Assembly (NCBI GenBank): GCA_019426215.1 | Contig: CM033396.1 | Span: 26,489,101-26,553,100, forward strand | Reading direction: 5' to 3' | DNA length: 64,000 nucleotides | From: Buddleja alternifolia | Taxonomy: Eukaryota; Streptophyta; Magnoliopsida; Lamiales; Scrophulariaceae | In this document: piece after piece, positions 35,205 through 46,357 of the stretch | Position numbering within the stretch: position 1 is the stretch's first letter | How the letters are laid out: every line of letters begins with the position of its first letter | Notes under the pieces: model-generated | Seen by the model: only the letters and a program-made list of their open reading frames with translations | Told to the model about the DNA's origin: nothing | Database searches by the model: none | Program-made: the position numbers and the translations under genes

Positions 35205-36379
35205 GTACTTTGGACAGGAAGTGCAATGTTGTAGACAATTTCTGATTTATCTGATTCGCCTTCATCTACAGACAAGAAAAGGTGATGTCATGTTAAGTAA
35301 TTTCTAGCATCATTTATGGCTCAATGTGTATCAATCAGAAATTCAAGTACCGTGTTAATGTTATGTGTGATTATTAGAAAAAAACCATGACACTAAAACC
35401 ATACAAGTTACACTATATATTTGACAAGGTAGGAAGAAAGTGATTTACACAAATACATCCAAGAAAAGAAGACAACAAAGAAGCACATATCTATTTACAA
35501 ACAACTTCCATTGCACACCTTTCGGGAGTACTATTTCACTTGGTATCTCCTGCTCAAACGTAAAGGAAATGATCACATATATTTAAGTCATAAGAAAAGA
35601 GTAAAATCTTATTTTTTTTCTTAAATACAACATGACCAATTAAGTATCCATATACTCACAATTAAATCATAAATTGGGCTAGCAAGTTCCATACATTTAT
35701 GCAATCTCTCAACAATAATCAAGAAGGATGACTAAATGAATAGCCCTCATTTTTCAAAAACACCAGCTTTAATTTCATTAGCCTTCATTAGTAATCACTA
35801 TAATTTTCATTTGTATCCTCAATAACCTTCATTAGTTTCAAAAGATCAAAAGGATTAAAAGTGATAGTAGGATTCAACTTTGCAATCTCGAAGAATCTTG
35901 TCATCAAAGAAATAACATTCTCCCTCTAAAACTCCAGAAATGATTCAACACAAGCAATATGCAATATATATGGAACTAAATCTATCATGTGATCAATCCA
36001 ACTCTTCTCCATAACTACAAGAAAAAATATTTTACAAGAGAATATAATGTTTCCCGTTGTAAGCAATTAAGATGGCATACCATGTCATGTTTTAAAAGAT
36101 TTTTTTATTCAGCCACTATGCTCAAGGTAAGCTAATTGATAAGAAAATTTTCATTTGCTGTCTTTTCAAACAAGAACTGACCCATTGATTTCATCTTCAT
36201 TTTTTGGCACAAATCAATGAGAGAACGAGGCAGAGACTATAAAGTACATTCAGGGGATGTTTAAACTATATTGAGTTTAAGATACATTCCTAATCAACTT
36301 GGGACTTTAAAGCATGTTAAATTTACTATACTGTATTGTTGAAATAATAGCATATTGTCGGCTTGGATCAGTTGACCCA
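35205..36379. other. Central part of the CACTA-like element
   Basis: Mostly AT-rich and unassigned. On the minus strand 36012-35788 can be read as 75 codons with a single stop; see the separate entry. Confidence 0.45.
35788..36012 (-). pseudogene. Possible captured coding fragment
   Basis: Read on the minus strand from an ATG at 36012, the frame gives MEKSWIDHMIDLVPYILHIA, then one stop, then a second stretch ending in FNPFDLLKLMKVIEDTNE. The amino-acid composition looks protein-like (mixed hydrophobic and charged) rather than simple AT-rich noise. I do not recognise the family. It could be an exon relic of a transposase or a captured gene, or chance. Confidence 0.25.
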
Positions 36380-36384
36380 TCTTG

Positions 36385-36901
36385 TGTTGTGAAATTTTTC
36401 AAGATTTGCATGGAATAACATAAATATAAATTCTTTAGATTATCATGTGAAACAATTTGCATAACAAAATATAATTTAAAACATATAAAAGTAAGAAAGG
36501 CTGGCCTGTAGGAGTCACGCCACTTGACGCTGTCCTAAGATCGTGATGGCCTCCCCTCGTGCAGGTACTGTCGGCTCACCACCACCCCAAGATAAAACCC
36601 AAGAAGGCCACGCCGGTGTTTTCTTTGTGAGCACGTTCACAAGAAAACTATGTGAACAAGACCTTATCCTAATTGCCCAAAATATAGAGAAAATATAGAA
36701 GATGAATGTTGTATGCTTGTGTTGTTGTGTCTTCTAACTAAGACCCCTATGACCTATTTATAGTGTTAGGATGCATGTTGAAACCTAAAAATTAAAAGCA
36801 CAAATCAATACAATGTGGGAGGTTATGGTCAATATTGTTAATGCAAATAATGAGAATATTAAATTTGATTTTTGAAGTTTTGAAACTTCCAATTTCCAAC
36901 A
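36385..36901 (-). repeat. 3' LTR of copia-3
   Basis: 517 bp. On the plus strand it runs TGTTGTGAAA...TTTCCAACA. It matches 42427-42943 with about 7 substitutions. The CTAAGATCGTGAT motif lies at 36535-36547. Confidence 0.95.
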
Positions 36902-37440
36902 ATCCCCCACAAGGTTTAAAACTTCAAATGATATATAAAATATATATAAAAGGGCAACTAAATACTATGCAATGGGTGCAGGAGCCTTCCGGGCTTGAAC
37001 CTACACTTAGTGTTGATGATTTCCATTTGAGGGGGGCCATAATGGACTACGCCTGGAATTAGGTCCCTTGGCCAAACTTCAATACATCACACACACAGTA
37101 TCGACACCGGTCTCAGTTCGCGGGTTAGCGCATTAAAGGTCCTGCGCTCTAATCTTGATTCTCGTGAGGTCTCTAGGGTTAGCCCAACCCATAGTCACGG
37201 CCTATGTATGACAACTCTCACTTAGGTGAAACCTCCAAGGGTACGTGTGAACTCTACCCCGTGGATTATTTCCCGCCTTGGTCTCATTAAGGATCAAAGC
37301 CAACCTTAACATCACACTACAAAAGCACTATCACCATAGGGACGGGAAGGAGACACTCTCCTCATAAATTAGTGCTAAACGAGTCACGCATTACAGGTTG
37401 TTCCTACCCATTGAACCTTCTTCATGGGGTCTCCAATCAC
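36902..37440 (-). other. 3' untranslated region of copia-3
   Basis: Sequence between the broken end of pol and the polypurine tract. It is less AT-rich than its surroundings and lacks a credible ORF; the 75-codon plus-strand frame at 36835-37062 is antisense and runs in from the LTR. Confidence 0.6.
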
Positions 37441-37444
37441 AAAG

Positions 37445-37790
37445 GTTGGGTTACTCCCGGAGGTGACTCCCTTGTGGGCTTATGCCCATCCCCCTCGATG
37501 ATTCATAAACACCCTTATTGGGTAGACCTTTAGTCAAGTTGTCAGCCAAGTTTCTCTCAGACTTGACAAAATTAAGTGTACCACATTTCTCTTTATTAAA
37601 GATTTTACACTTTTATATCTTGCTTGTAAATGTCTACTCATTTTCTTATTAGAATGGGTTTGCTTCACAAGATCTATCACAACCTTAGAATCACAATGTA
37701 TAGATATGGCTGGTAAAGGTTTCTTTACTAATGGAATATCAAGTAAAAGGTCTCTTAGCCATTCAGCAGTTGTACAAGTTAAATCTAACG
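37445..37790 (-). pseudogene. Frameshifted C-terminus of copia-3 RNase H
   Basis: Downstream of the stop of the main frame, a +1-type shift restores a typical RNase H continuation ([11 protein letters not shown], then HCDSKVVIDL). A second shift near 37560 gives NLADNLTKGL, the usual last motif of copia pol. Thus two small indels separate the end of pol from the main frame. Confidence 0.75.
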
Positions 37791-40700
37791 CTATTAATTA
37801 ACTCAGCTTCCATTGTACTTCTAGAAATAACAGTTTGTTTCTTAGATCCCCAAGCTATCGCTGCTCCCCCCAACATAAATACAAAGCCACTAGTAGATTT
37901 TATTTCGGAGCTATCGGTAATCCAATTAGCATCACTATACCCTTCAAGTACATTTGGAAAACCTTTATAGTATAAAGAAAAGTTTAGGGTTCCTCTAAGA
38001 TACTTAAGAATTCTTTCTAAAGCATTCCAGTGTTCTTTACTAGGATTATGAGTGTATCTACTAAGTCTTCCAACCGCATAACATATATCAGGTCTAGTTC
38101 TATTAGAAAAATACAATAATGACCTTATAATTTGAGAATATTTCAATTGTGACACGGGTTCTCCCAAATTCTTATTTAGATGTACATTAGGATCATAAGG
38201 AGTAGACATTATCTTACAATCGTAGTAATTAAATTTCTTCAAGAATTTTTCAATAGCAATCGATTGATCTAGTGAGATGCCTTCTTTAGTTCTACTAACT
38301 TTCATGCCCAAAATAATATGAGCTTCACCCAAATCTTTCATTTCAAAGTTATTAGACAAATAATCTTTCACAATTTTAATAAAATACAAATTAGACCCAA
38401 AAATTAATATATCATCCACATATAAACATAGTATCACATATTCACCATTTTCTTCCTTAGCATAGACACATTTGTCATGTTCGTTTGATTTAAATCCATT
38501 AGCAAGTATAACCTCATTAAACTTTTCATGCCATTGTTTAGGAGCTTGTTTTAAATCATACAACGATTTTACTAATTTACATACTTTATGTTCTTGTCCT
38601 TTAACTTTAAAGCCTTTAGGTTGTTGCATGTAAATTTCTTCATCTAAATCTCCATTTAAAAACGCTGTTTTTACATCCATTTGATGAATTATTAATTTAT
38701 GTATAGATGCTAACGCCAGTAAAGTTCTAATTGTTGAAATTCTAGCGACAGGCGAGTAAGTATCAAAATAGTCAATTTCTTCTTGTTGTGTAAACCCTTT
38801 TGCTACTAACCTTGCTTTATATTTATCTATAGACCCATCAGCTTTTAATTTCTTTTTAAAAATCCATTTACATCCTATCGGCTTACTACCAGGTGGTAAG
38901 TTAGATAATACCCAAGTATTATTTTGAATAATAGAATTATATTCATCATTTATGGCTTCTTTCCAAAAAGGTGCGTCTATAGAAGATATAGCTTCTTCAT
39001 AGGTTTGGGGATCTCCTTCAACTAAAAATGTAATAAAGTCATCTCCAAAACTCTTTTCTACTCTAGGCCTCTTACTTCTTCTTAACTCTATAGATTCTTC
39101 TTCCTTGTTTTCTAAAATTGAACTGTTAAATGATTCACCTATATAAGATTCTATTCTTGGTGTTTCTAATTCACTTGTAATTTTAGTCTTAAAAGGGAAA
39201 ACATCTTCAAAGAAAGTTGCATCTCTAGCCTCAATAATTGTGTTATTAGAAATACCACTAACATCAGAATTAACCACTAAAAATCTATTCACACTACTAT
39301 TTTGAGCATATCCGATAAATATAGCATCTATTGTTTTAGGACCTATTTTCTTCCTTTTAATATCAGGTATAGCTACTTTTGCTAAACACCCCCACACTTT
39401 AAGAAAATTCAGGTTAGGGGCTCTCTTTTTCCACAATTCATAAGGAGTTTTATCATTATCTTTAACAATCACACGATTAAGTATAAAACACGAAGATAAA
39501 ATAGCTTCCCCCCATAAGTTTTCAGGTGCTCCAGAATTTAATAACATAGAGTTAACCATATCCATTAACGTCCTATTTTTCCTTTCAGCTACTCCATTTG
39601 ATTGAGGTGAATAGGGAGGTGTGAATTCATGTATAATACCATTTTCTTCACAAAATTTTTCTAACTCACCCGAAGAATATTCTCCTCCTCTATCTGACCT
39701 TAATATTTTAACTTTTTTCTCTAATTGGTTCTCAACCTCAGTTTTATAAATCTTAAATTTTCCAAAGACTTCATCTTTAGACTTAATAAGATAAATATAA
39801 CAATATTTAGAAAAGTCATCAATAAATGTTACAAAATATTTATTTCCACCTCTAATTGGAGTTCTATTTGAATCACACACATCACTATGGATAAGTTCTA
39901 AGATAATTGAATCTCTGTGAACCGATTTATAAGCTCTTTTTGTTTGTTTAGCTTGTACACATATTTCACATTTATGATCAATATTTACTTGAGATTTTGG
40001 AATTAATCCTAAATCCATAAGCCTCTTAACTTTTATATTACTAACATGTCCTAATCTTTTATGCCATAAAATATTAGATTCAATATTAAAAATAAAGGAG
40101 GAATTTTCTTCATCATTCAAAATATTTAATTTAAACAAACCATCACTTACAAAGCCTTTTCCAATAAAATCATTCTTTCTAGTTATTACAACTTTATTAG
40201 ACTCCATAACTAGTTTATAACCATTTTCAACTAAACAAGACCCACTAACTAAATTTCTTCTCACTTCAGGTACGTGTCGCACTCCATCTAGGGTTAATAT
40301 CTTTCCGGGCGTCATCTTTAACTCAACGCTCCCGATCCCATGTATTTGTGCGACAGTGTTGTTTCCTAGTGTCACGCTTCCTCCACTTGAGTTCTGATAT
40401 GTTTTAAACATTGATTTTTCAAAACAAACATGAATATTAGCTCCTGAATCTAACCACCATTCATTATTTTTATATGTAAAGTTTATTAACGGAGTTATAG
40501 ATTCTAACCTGATAGATGGTTCTCCATTGACCAACATGTGTACTTCTTGATTATTAGGCTTAGGGTTGAACCTAGGGTTGAACTTCTCGGTCTTCTTGAA
40601 GTAACAGTCTTTAGCCATATGATTAGTTCTTCCACACACGAAGCAGGGTTTTTCTATCTTTTCTTTGCCTTTATTATCCTTATAGTTTTGTGTCTTAAAT

Positions 40701-40879
40701 CGATTATTATTATTATTGTGTCGGTAGTCTTTCTTCCAATTCTTGTTGTTAATTTTAAACCTATTTCCCCTAGGCTTGAACCTATTTTGGTTATAGTTTC
40801 TTTTATCTTCCACTAAGTTAGCCTTAGCTTTTAACCCTTCTTGTTTAACATTAATCCTATGTTGTTCTTCTACCCTCAA
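37763..40879 (-). CDS. Copia-3 gag-pol polyprotein (main open frame)
   Basis: This 1038-codon frame is the longest in the window. In order it has a basic Asn-rich gag tail, a CCHC knuckle at residues 79-92 ([14 protein letters not shown]), and an aspartic protease with DSG at 144-146. Next come the HHCC integrase zinc site (H273, H278, C304, C307), the integrase catalytic triad D333, D396 and E432 (in [10 protein letters not shown]), and RT with YVDD at 820-823 plus [12 protein letters not shown] and [16 protein letters not shown]. RNase H starts near 985 ([18 protein letters not shown]) and runs to STMEAEL. The first Met is internal to gag: gag continues upstream in shifted frames. The polyprotein would be cut to make reverse transcriptase, RNase H and integrase. 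RNase H is cut short by a frameshift near 37795, so the copy is probably defective, although protease, integrase and RT motifs look intact. Confidence 0.93.
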   Translation of the reverse strand: MRVEEQHRINVKQEGLKAKANLVEDKRNYNQNRFKPRGNRFKINNKNWKKDYRHNNNNNRFKTQNYKDNKGKEKIEKPCFVCGRTNHMAKDCYFKKTEKFNPRFNPKPNNQEVHMLVNGEPSIRLESITPLINFTYKNNEWWLDSGANIHVCFEKSMFKTYQNSSGGSVTLGNNTVAQIHGIGSVELKMTPGKILTLDGVRHVPEVRRNLVSGSCLVENGYKLVMESNKVVITRKNDFIGKGFVSDGLFKLNILNDEENSSFIFNIESNILWHKRLGHVSNIKVKRLMDLGLIPKSQVNIDHKCEICVQAKQTKRAYKSVHRDSIILELIHSDVCDSNRTPIRGGNKYFVTFIDDFSKYCYIYLIKSKDEVFGKFKIYKTEVENQLEKKVKILRSDRGGEYSSGELEKFCEENGIIHEFTPPYSPQSNGVAERKNRTLMDMVNSMLLNSGAPENLWGEAILSSCFILNRVIVKDNDKTPYELWKKRAPNLNFLKVWGCLAKVAIPDIKRKKIGPKTIDAIFIGYAQNSSVNRFLVVNSDVSGISNNTIIEARDATFFEDVFPFKTKITSELETPRIESYIGESFNSSILENKEEESIELRRSKRPRVEKSFGDDFITFLVEGDPQTYEEAISSIDAPFWKEAINDEYNSIIQNNTWVLSNLPPGSKPIGCKWIFKKKLKADGSIDKYKARLVAKGFTQQEEIDYFDTYSPVARISTIRTLLALASIHKLIIHQMDVKTAFLNGDLDEEIYMQQPKGFKVKGQEHKVCKLVKSLYDLKQAPKQWHEKFNEVILANGFKSNEHDKCVYAKEENGEYVILCLYVDDILIFGSNLYFIKIVKDYLSNNFEMKDLGEAHIILGMKVSRTKEGISLDQSIAIEKFLKKFNYYDCKIMSTPYDPNVHLNKNLGEPVSQLKYSQIIRSLLYFSNRTRPDICYAVGRLSRYTHNPSKEHWNALERILKYLRGTLNFSLYYKGFPNVLEGYSDANWITDSSEIKSTSGFVFMLGGAAIAWGSKKQTVISRSTMEAELINSVRFNLYNC

Positions 40880-41422
40880 GGATTTAAAGACTTGACTTAA
40901 AGTTAACGACCCTTGTTGATGTCTAAGACCTCTAGCAAAATTAGACCATGAAGGTGGGAGTTTATCAATTAGACATGAAACTTTATAATCTTCAATAAAT
41001 TTTGACCCTCCTTCTTCTAATGGTTTTAGTAAGTCTTGAAATTAAATTCATGAATTTGTTCATTAATAGTCTTTTCGTCAACCATTATATATCTTGTAAA
41101 AGTAGAGGCATTAAATCTAACAATTCCCGCATCATCAATTCCATAATCAGCTTCTAAGGCATCCCAAAGTTCCTTAGCACTAGTAAAAGCATGGTAAACA
41201 TCGTAAAGTCTTTCAGACAAGGCTTGCACTAAGAATACGGTTACGACAGTGATAGTCTACGTTTTCTGGGGTTTGCCAAGAGCTAGACTCAATATTCTCA
41301 TGTATGGCAGACATAAACCCAAGAACGGTCAACCAATATTTCAATTGGTTTTGCCATCTTTTAAAATTTAATCCATTAAATTTCTCGGGTTTAACACTAC
41401 TAGCGTCTTCACGAGATGCCAT
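40880..41422 (-). pseudogene. Copia-3 gag N-terminal part, two frameshifts
   Basis: Gag begins at 41422 with MASREDASSVKPEKFNGLNF, a typical copia gag start. The first frame ends at 41213; the next (41229-41026) continues with SERLYDVYHAFTSAKELWDA. A further shift near 41035 leads into [10 protein letters not shown], which joins the main frame upstream of its first Met. The protein would be the particle-forming gag. The two small indels make this copy non-coding as a unit. Confidence 0.82.
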
Positions 41423-42411
41423 TGTACTTTTATTTTTAATTTAATTTAATGAGTAAATATAAGAACTAACAAGGGCAAAGAAATGATTTAAATTTAAACG
41501 AAGCAATTAACTGTGGGAGCCAATAAGGTAACATCAATACTTAATAACAATAAGATTAGCTTTCAAGTCACAAATATTTAACAACAGTAAATAGAAATGA
41601 ACAACAGATAACGTTCAAATTAATCTTGAAATAATTGTGAATATTAATCAGTTCCTCTACTATTTCAAACACATGTAACAGTTTTAGTTACTAATATTAG
41701 GCATTAGTACATTAAACAAATTTTACCGTTTCGTGCCCGTAAATGAAAGATGTCTAATATATATTAATTACAAGATTTGCAGGTGCATTATCTTTTCTTT
41801 TATGTCGAAAATAAGAAATAATAATTTGATATTCTAAAGTAGACACTTGCACATAAACTAGCCTATTGGGATGCTAGCAGTTAAAACTTAAGTGAAATAT
41901 TAATTATTATTATTATTATTTGTTAATTATCTAAAAAATCAATTATTTTATCAATAGTTGATACAATCTTAATGTACTTAGTAATTTGTTATTAATAAAT
42001 ATATAAACAAATTTTTTCAGAAATCATAGACCTATTAGACAATTGTAATACAGAAAATTATTTTAATCTCATTAATCACCAGAGCAGATTCAAATGTTCC
42101 AAATAATTTATATATAGCTCTTCCAGTACAGAGTTCAAGATTATTAATTCTCTGGACTCTAGATGTTATGGAAGCAAAATTTGAATCTGAAATATTTTTT
42201 ATTTTTTTTTCTCCAAACACACAATATGTAATTTTGTAAATGTATTTGTTTAAAATTTTGACACAACTTTTGTTTTACCTACCGTTGATAAGAAAAATTG
42301 TTAAAATTATAATTATTAGCCAATCAGGGGAACAGAAGGCATGCAAATGACTAGGTAATTATAAATTCATAGAATTAAAATTCTACTATACAGACACAAC
42401 TTCAGCACAAG

Positions 42412-42424
42412 ATCACGATCTTAG
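42412..42424 (-). promoter_or_regulatory. Atypical primer-binding site of copia-3
   Basis: On the minus strand the sequence 2 nt after the 5' LTR is CTAAGATCGTGAT. It does not match the tRNA-Met site used by most plant copia elements. Its exact 13-nt complement, ATCACGATCTTAG, occurs on the sense strand inside the LTR (42577-42589), downstream of the TATA box. The overlapping segment AAGATC-GT-GATCTT is also a short palindrome. Confidence 0.6.
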
Positions 42425-42426
42425 AT

Positions 42427-42943
42427 TGTTGTGAAATTTTTCAAGATTTGCATGCAATAACATAAATATAAATTCTTTAGATTATCATGTGAAACAATTT
42501 GCATAACAAAATATAATTTAAAACATATAAAAGTAAGAAAGGTTGGCCTGTAGGAGTCACGCCACTTGACGCTGTCCTAAGATCGTGATGGCCTCCCCTC
42601 GTGCAGGTACTGTCGGCTCACCACCACCCCAAGATAAAACCCAAGAAGGCCACGCCGGTGTTTTCTTTGTGAGCACGTTCACAAGAAAACTATGTAAACA
42701 AGACCTTATCCTAGTTGCCCAAAATATAGAGAAAATATAGAAGATGAATGTTGTATGCTTGTGTTGTTGTGTCTTCTAACTAAGACCCCTATGACCTATT
42801 TATAGTGTTAGGATGCATCTTGAAACCTAAAAATTAAAAGCACAAATCAATACAATATGGGAGGTTATGGTCAATATTGTTAATGCAAATAATGAAAATA
42901 TTAAATTTGATTTTTGAAGTTTTGAAACTTCCAATTTCCAACA
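42427..42943 (-). repeat. 5' LTR of copia-3
   Basis: 517 bp. Read on the minus strand it starts TGTTGGAAATTGG and ends TTTCACAACA. A TATA box (TATAAATA, plus-strand 42797-42804) places the likely transcript start near 42770, so the motif at 42577-42589 would lie in the transcribed part. Confidence 0.95.
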
Positions 42944-42948
42944 TCTTG

Positions 42949-44130
42949 TTCACATATATATAGTCACATGTGAAGAAATTAGGAAATTGATTGTAGTATA
43001 TAGCATGATTTTTCTAATCTATTCTACCATTTAAAATCTTATCTCACAATTTTATTGAATGTTTGAATTCTTAACTCACTTTTAACATATTAAACCTAAA
43101 AAATTATTCTTTGTTCTATAAGGGATTTTATTTTATGTTTCTACTGCCATATTTTTCATATAAGAGATGCCAAAGCCTGCACATATTTTATGGCCATTGT
43201 AATTCAAACCAGATTCTACTTAAATAAATTTCTACAATACTTTTCCCTTTTTTGTGTTTTTCTACTTTACAGGGGAATAAGGGGGTGAATTTAGATAAGA
43301 ATTATAAACCCCAAAAATCTCCTTCATTTTAACGTACATTTTGATTCCAAAAAGATAACAAACCAGAACTCCACAAATATTTTCTCTCTTCTATTTTATT
43401 TTCTTGGTAATAGGATGGGGTGTACGAGTACTGAAATGCAGTTCTAAATTAACTTTTTACCAGTGAAAATTAAGCCCTATTAAACAAGTAATATACATAG
43501 CACACAAAGCTCAGAATGAAGACATAATATAACATTAGTAGCGACTTACGTCCATTAAGTACCCCACAAAACAACACCCCCCCCCCCCCCCCCCCCCTTT
43601 AGCTAATTTTCCAGCGTACTTAGTAGCTAAATTTGGTACCACAAAAGAAATGATTACAAAAGGAAAAAATAAGAGGGAAATATAACATGCATAATTCTTT
43701 GACTTTTGAACCAAGCTTTGACAGGAAATCAAGAAAATTTTTAGGGCACTGTCAAAACCTGAAAAAGAAAAAGAAAGGCACCGTTAATCAAGAAAAATAG
43801 AAAAATATATAAAACATTATAATTTTCTATGGTCGAACCAAGCTTTTTCTCTTATTTGAGACAAATGATGGAGAAACCCCAAGAGAAATCGGCAAGAAAT
43901 GGTGAAGGAAACCCACGGGACATCGGTTGAAATGGTGAAGAAACCTAGTTGAAGAGAGAGATCGGAGGAGAGAAAGAGAAAGAGTGATGAAAACCAAGAG
44001 ACAGAGAAATGAAGATTACCTTCTCTGAAAATTGAAAAGGAAATTCCAATTAAAAAAAAAAAAAAAACCTTAAACAGTACCAAAAGTTTATGGCGCCTAC
44101 ATAACCCGCCAACACAATATAAGCCAAAAT
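42949..44130. other. Right internal part of the CACTA-like element
   Basis: AT-rich with no credible gene. A run of 22 C lies at 43576-43597. The minus-strand frame at 43817-44137 is low-complexity (Phe/Leu/Ser) and not gene-like. Confidence 0.5.
43576..43597 (+). repeat. Poly-C tract
   Basis: 22 consecutive C residues in otherwise AT-rich DNA. Confidence 0.95.
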
Positions 44131-46357
44131 GCATCATCTATTGTAACGACTGAAAACGTTACTAAAGATTAAGAGTCAAAACATGTAAATGTGTTAAAAG
44201 ATGATAAATATGTCGTTAAAATTAGTTTTATTTGCGACGAGTTTTACTTTGCGTAACGACTATTTGTTCTTCTCACTAAAGCATAAGCTTTTGGTAACAA
44301 ATGTTGACTTTCAGTAACCAATAATTGCATTCTTTACCAAAAGTAGAACTTTTTGTGACTATCTCCTATAGTTCATTACGATAAATCTGGCTTTCGTGAC
44401 AACTTATGGTTTCTTTACAATTATTTTGTCATAAAAAGTGTCTTTTCTTGTATAGGCATAGCATCGAGTCTTGTGAGTTTGACATATTTCATGACTCTTA
44501 CTCGATCAGGATACGTCGGTGAAGGGCTTATACTCATACAGTATTCATAATCTAGAGGTTCGTAATGACTTGATCATTTCGTACTCGCTTGGGCTACGAT
44601 GTGGGGCCACGGTGCTGGCTAGGTGTCACCCACATCTTTTGGTATCCTCTCATTGCCAATCAAGACGAACCTAGAGAGTAGCGTTATAGGGAATAGATAG
44701 GGAAATCGGTTGTTGTATTTGGAAGGCATTTTGGTAATGTGTCCTTTAGAAGGACGGATTAATTAATTGAATAAATTAATTTAACTGGTTGTTTAATTGG
44801 ATTAAACAATGGTAAATTAAATTAATTAGTTTGAATATTTAATCGACTAGGTTAATTAAATATTTAAATTTAAATTTAAATTAATTATTTAATTAATTGA
44901 TTTATAAGAATATTGATTTAATCAATATATATTTAATTGGATTAAATGTTAATTGATTAAATTAATTGGACTAAGTTGACTGAGTCAACATAGCCCAATT
45001 GATCGTCCAATAGCCCATATGGGCGTGGGATCTAGTGGGCTTAAGATAGAGGATTTTTTTAATACTCCAACTCAAGCTAGAGAACACATCAGAAACATAC
45101 ACAATACATAAAATTCCTCCACCAGAAATACAACACAGAGAAAAGCTCTCTCTTCCACTCTCTCTCTCTCACCTAGCCGCCTATGGAGTCAGAGATGGGG
45201 ATTTCCGAAGTCGATTCCACCACGTGATAATCTAAAGACGGGACACGTGGACTGTTTAACGAAGATTTGAAGATTCACGAGGATTGATTGAATACGTAAG
45301 TTTTTCGTATTCATCTTTTTCATTAAAATCAACAGACAACGAATTGATCTTCGCTTTGGAAATCCGGATATGTTTTTTAAATTTCTGCTGTGCATTATAC
45401 CAGAATTAGCAAAATAAGGCTCCTGCACAATATCATGACCAGTAATTCAATCATTGATAGTGAAAGACTAATTACCCATGTGATTGAATTACGACGAGCC
45501 GTGTTCGACTATATCAATTCCATTGATATATCTATGACAAAGCTCCCACCATCTAAAGTGACCGACTTACACTCCTTGTCAAAGCTTGTGTCATACAAGT
45601 CTGGTCTCAATGCCCAATTAAGACTCGTCGACTTGCGAATTGTAGTTTAAGTAAACAAGGAACCGATACTTGTATTGTCCATCTCCTCTAACCATTAAGG
45701 ACTAGAAGCTCCTTCTTGATTACTTAGAACTTATTTGTTCAATACTTATATTAATGCCGTCAAGATTGATATGAACAAAACAATGCCTTTATAAAAGAAT
45801 AAGAGTTTGTATAACATAAAGGTAAATGCCCTATTAGTCTAATTCCTCTATGACATGAAAGGCATAATCCTAACTGCCACAACCTCCACCAACTCCACCT
45901 TCCTTCACAATACATGTGGTTAATAAGATAAACAATTGTATGTTATTTAGCATTTTGTAAAGGAAAATGAGGAGAAAAAACTTACATGAAAATTCTTACA
46001 GCCAAAAATTAAAACCTTCTTCCGGGATTGGAAACTTAGAATCGGTGCATGAACACCTTAGCTTGGCCAAGTTTTCACAATAGCATATAGCTGCAGCCAT
46101 TTTTATGAGGATTTCCTATTTTTCAAGTTAATTTTGTATTTTTGGTAGAGAAAAATGAAGCCATTCCAACCATTTATGGGCGCTAAAATGAAGTTGTTCT
46201 TGCTTTTTTAGGGGTAAAAATGTAAAAATTTAAAAAAAGGACTAAAATGAGAACAAAAAATCTAGAAAAGTGACCAAAGTGAAACAAAAATTTAATCTTA
46301 CAACTTTACCCTTAGTTGATCGGCTTGTGTTGTACACACGCTCAATTTCCATTCAAT

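Larger units (their letters stand above)
36385..42943 (-). mobile_element. Ty1/copia retrotransposon copia-3
   Basis: Two 517-bp LTRs (36385-36901 and 42427-42943) with about 7 mismatches are flanked by the TSD TCTTG (36380-36384 and 42944-42948). Transcription runs on the minus strand. The polypurine tract (CTTGTGGGGGAT) lies just before the 3' LTR, at about 36902-36913. The gag-pol frame is nearly whole. The usual tRNA-Met primer site is missing; instead a sequence complementary to the element's own LTR follows the 5' LTR. A leader of about 990 bp (41423-42411) separates it from gag. Confidence 0.95.
33163..44455. mobile_element. Degenerate CACTA-like non-autonomous transposon
   Basis: The left end reads TACTACAAGAAATTTCACTT and the right end, reverse complemented, CTATACAAGAAAAGACACTT. 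Both are one or a few changes from the plant CACTACAAGAAAA terminus. Both subterminal regions (33170-33470 and 44130-44440) are packed with short motifs such as CGTCACAA, GTTACAA and TAACGAC in both orientations. No transposase is present. The 3-bp TSD is not clear. Two elements lie inside (34099-35204 and 36385-42943); without them it is about 3.6 kb. Confidence 0.65.
32441..45414 (+). mobile_element. Solo LTR F (copia-type, A family), split by a CACTA-like element
   Basis: LTR F consists of 32441-33162 and about 44456-45414, roughly 1.68 kb, close to the 1674 bp of its relative A. The TSD TAAGG flanks it (32436-32440 and 45415-45419). It starts TGTTGGG; its last bases are CAAAA instead of CAACA, a mutated terminus. 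The internal interruption is the 11-kb CACTA-like element. Confidence 0.84.
31128..45875 (-). mobile_element. Solo LTR E (copia-type), split by solo LTR F
   Basis: LTR E is made of 31128-32440 and 45420-45875. Left flank GCCGC (31123-31127) and right flank GCCAC (45876-45880) look like a 5-bp TSD with one change. Sequence continues smoothly across the F insertion, by comparison with the related reverse LTR B. It lies in the interior of the long-inverted-repeat element. No coding region. Confidence 0.78.
23434..46354. mobile_element. Old long-inverted-repeat element hosting solo LTRs D and E
   Basis: The left arm is 23434-23532 continued at 31065-31115 once solo LTR D is removed. The right arm is 46202-46354 in inverted orientation. 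Shared segments include GAATGGAAATT, CAACTAAGGGTAA, TGTAAGATTAA and CCCTAAAAAAGC. The arms are about 150 bp and appear roughly 75-80% alike by eye. Without nested insertions the element would be well under 1 kb. No TSD was resolved and no coding sequence is its own. Family unknown; a foldback or Mutator-like non-autonomous element is possible. Confidence 0.6.
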
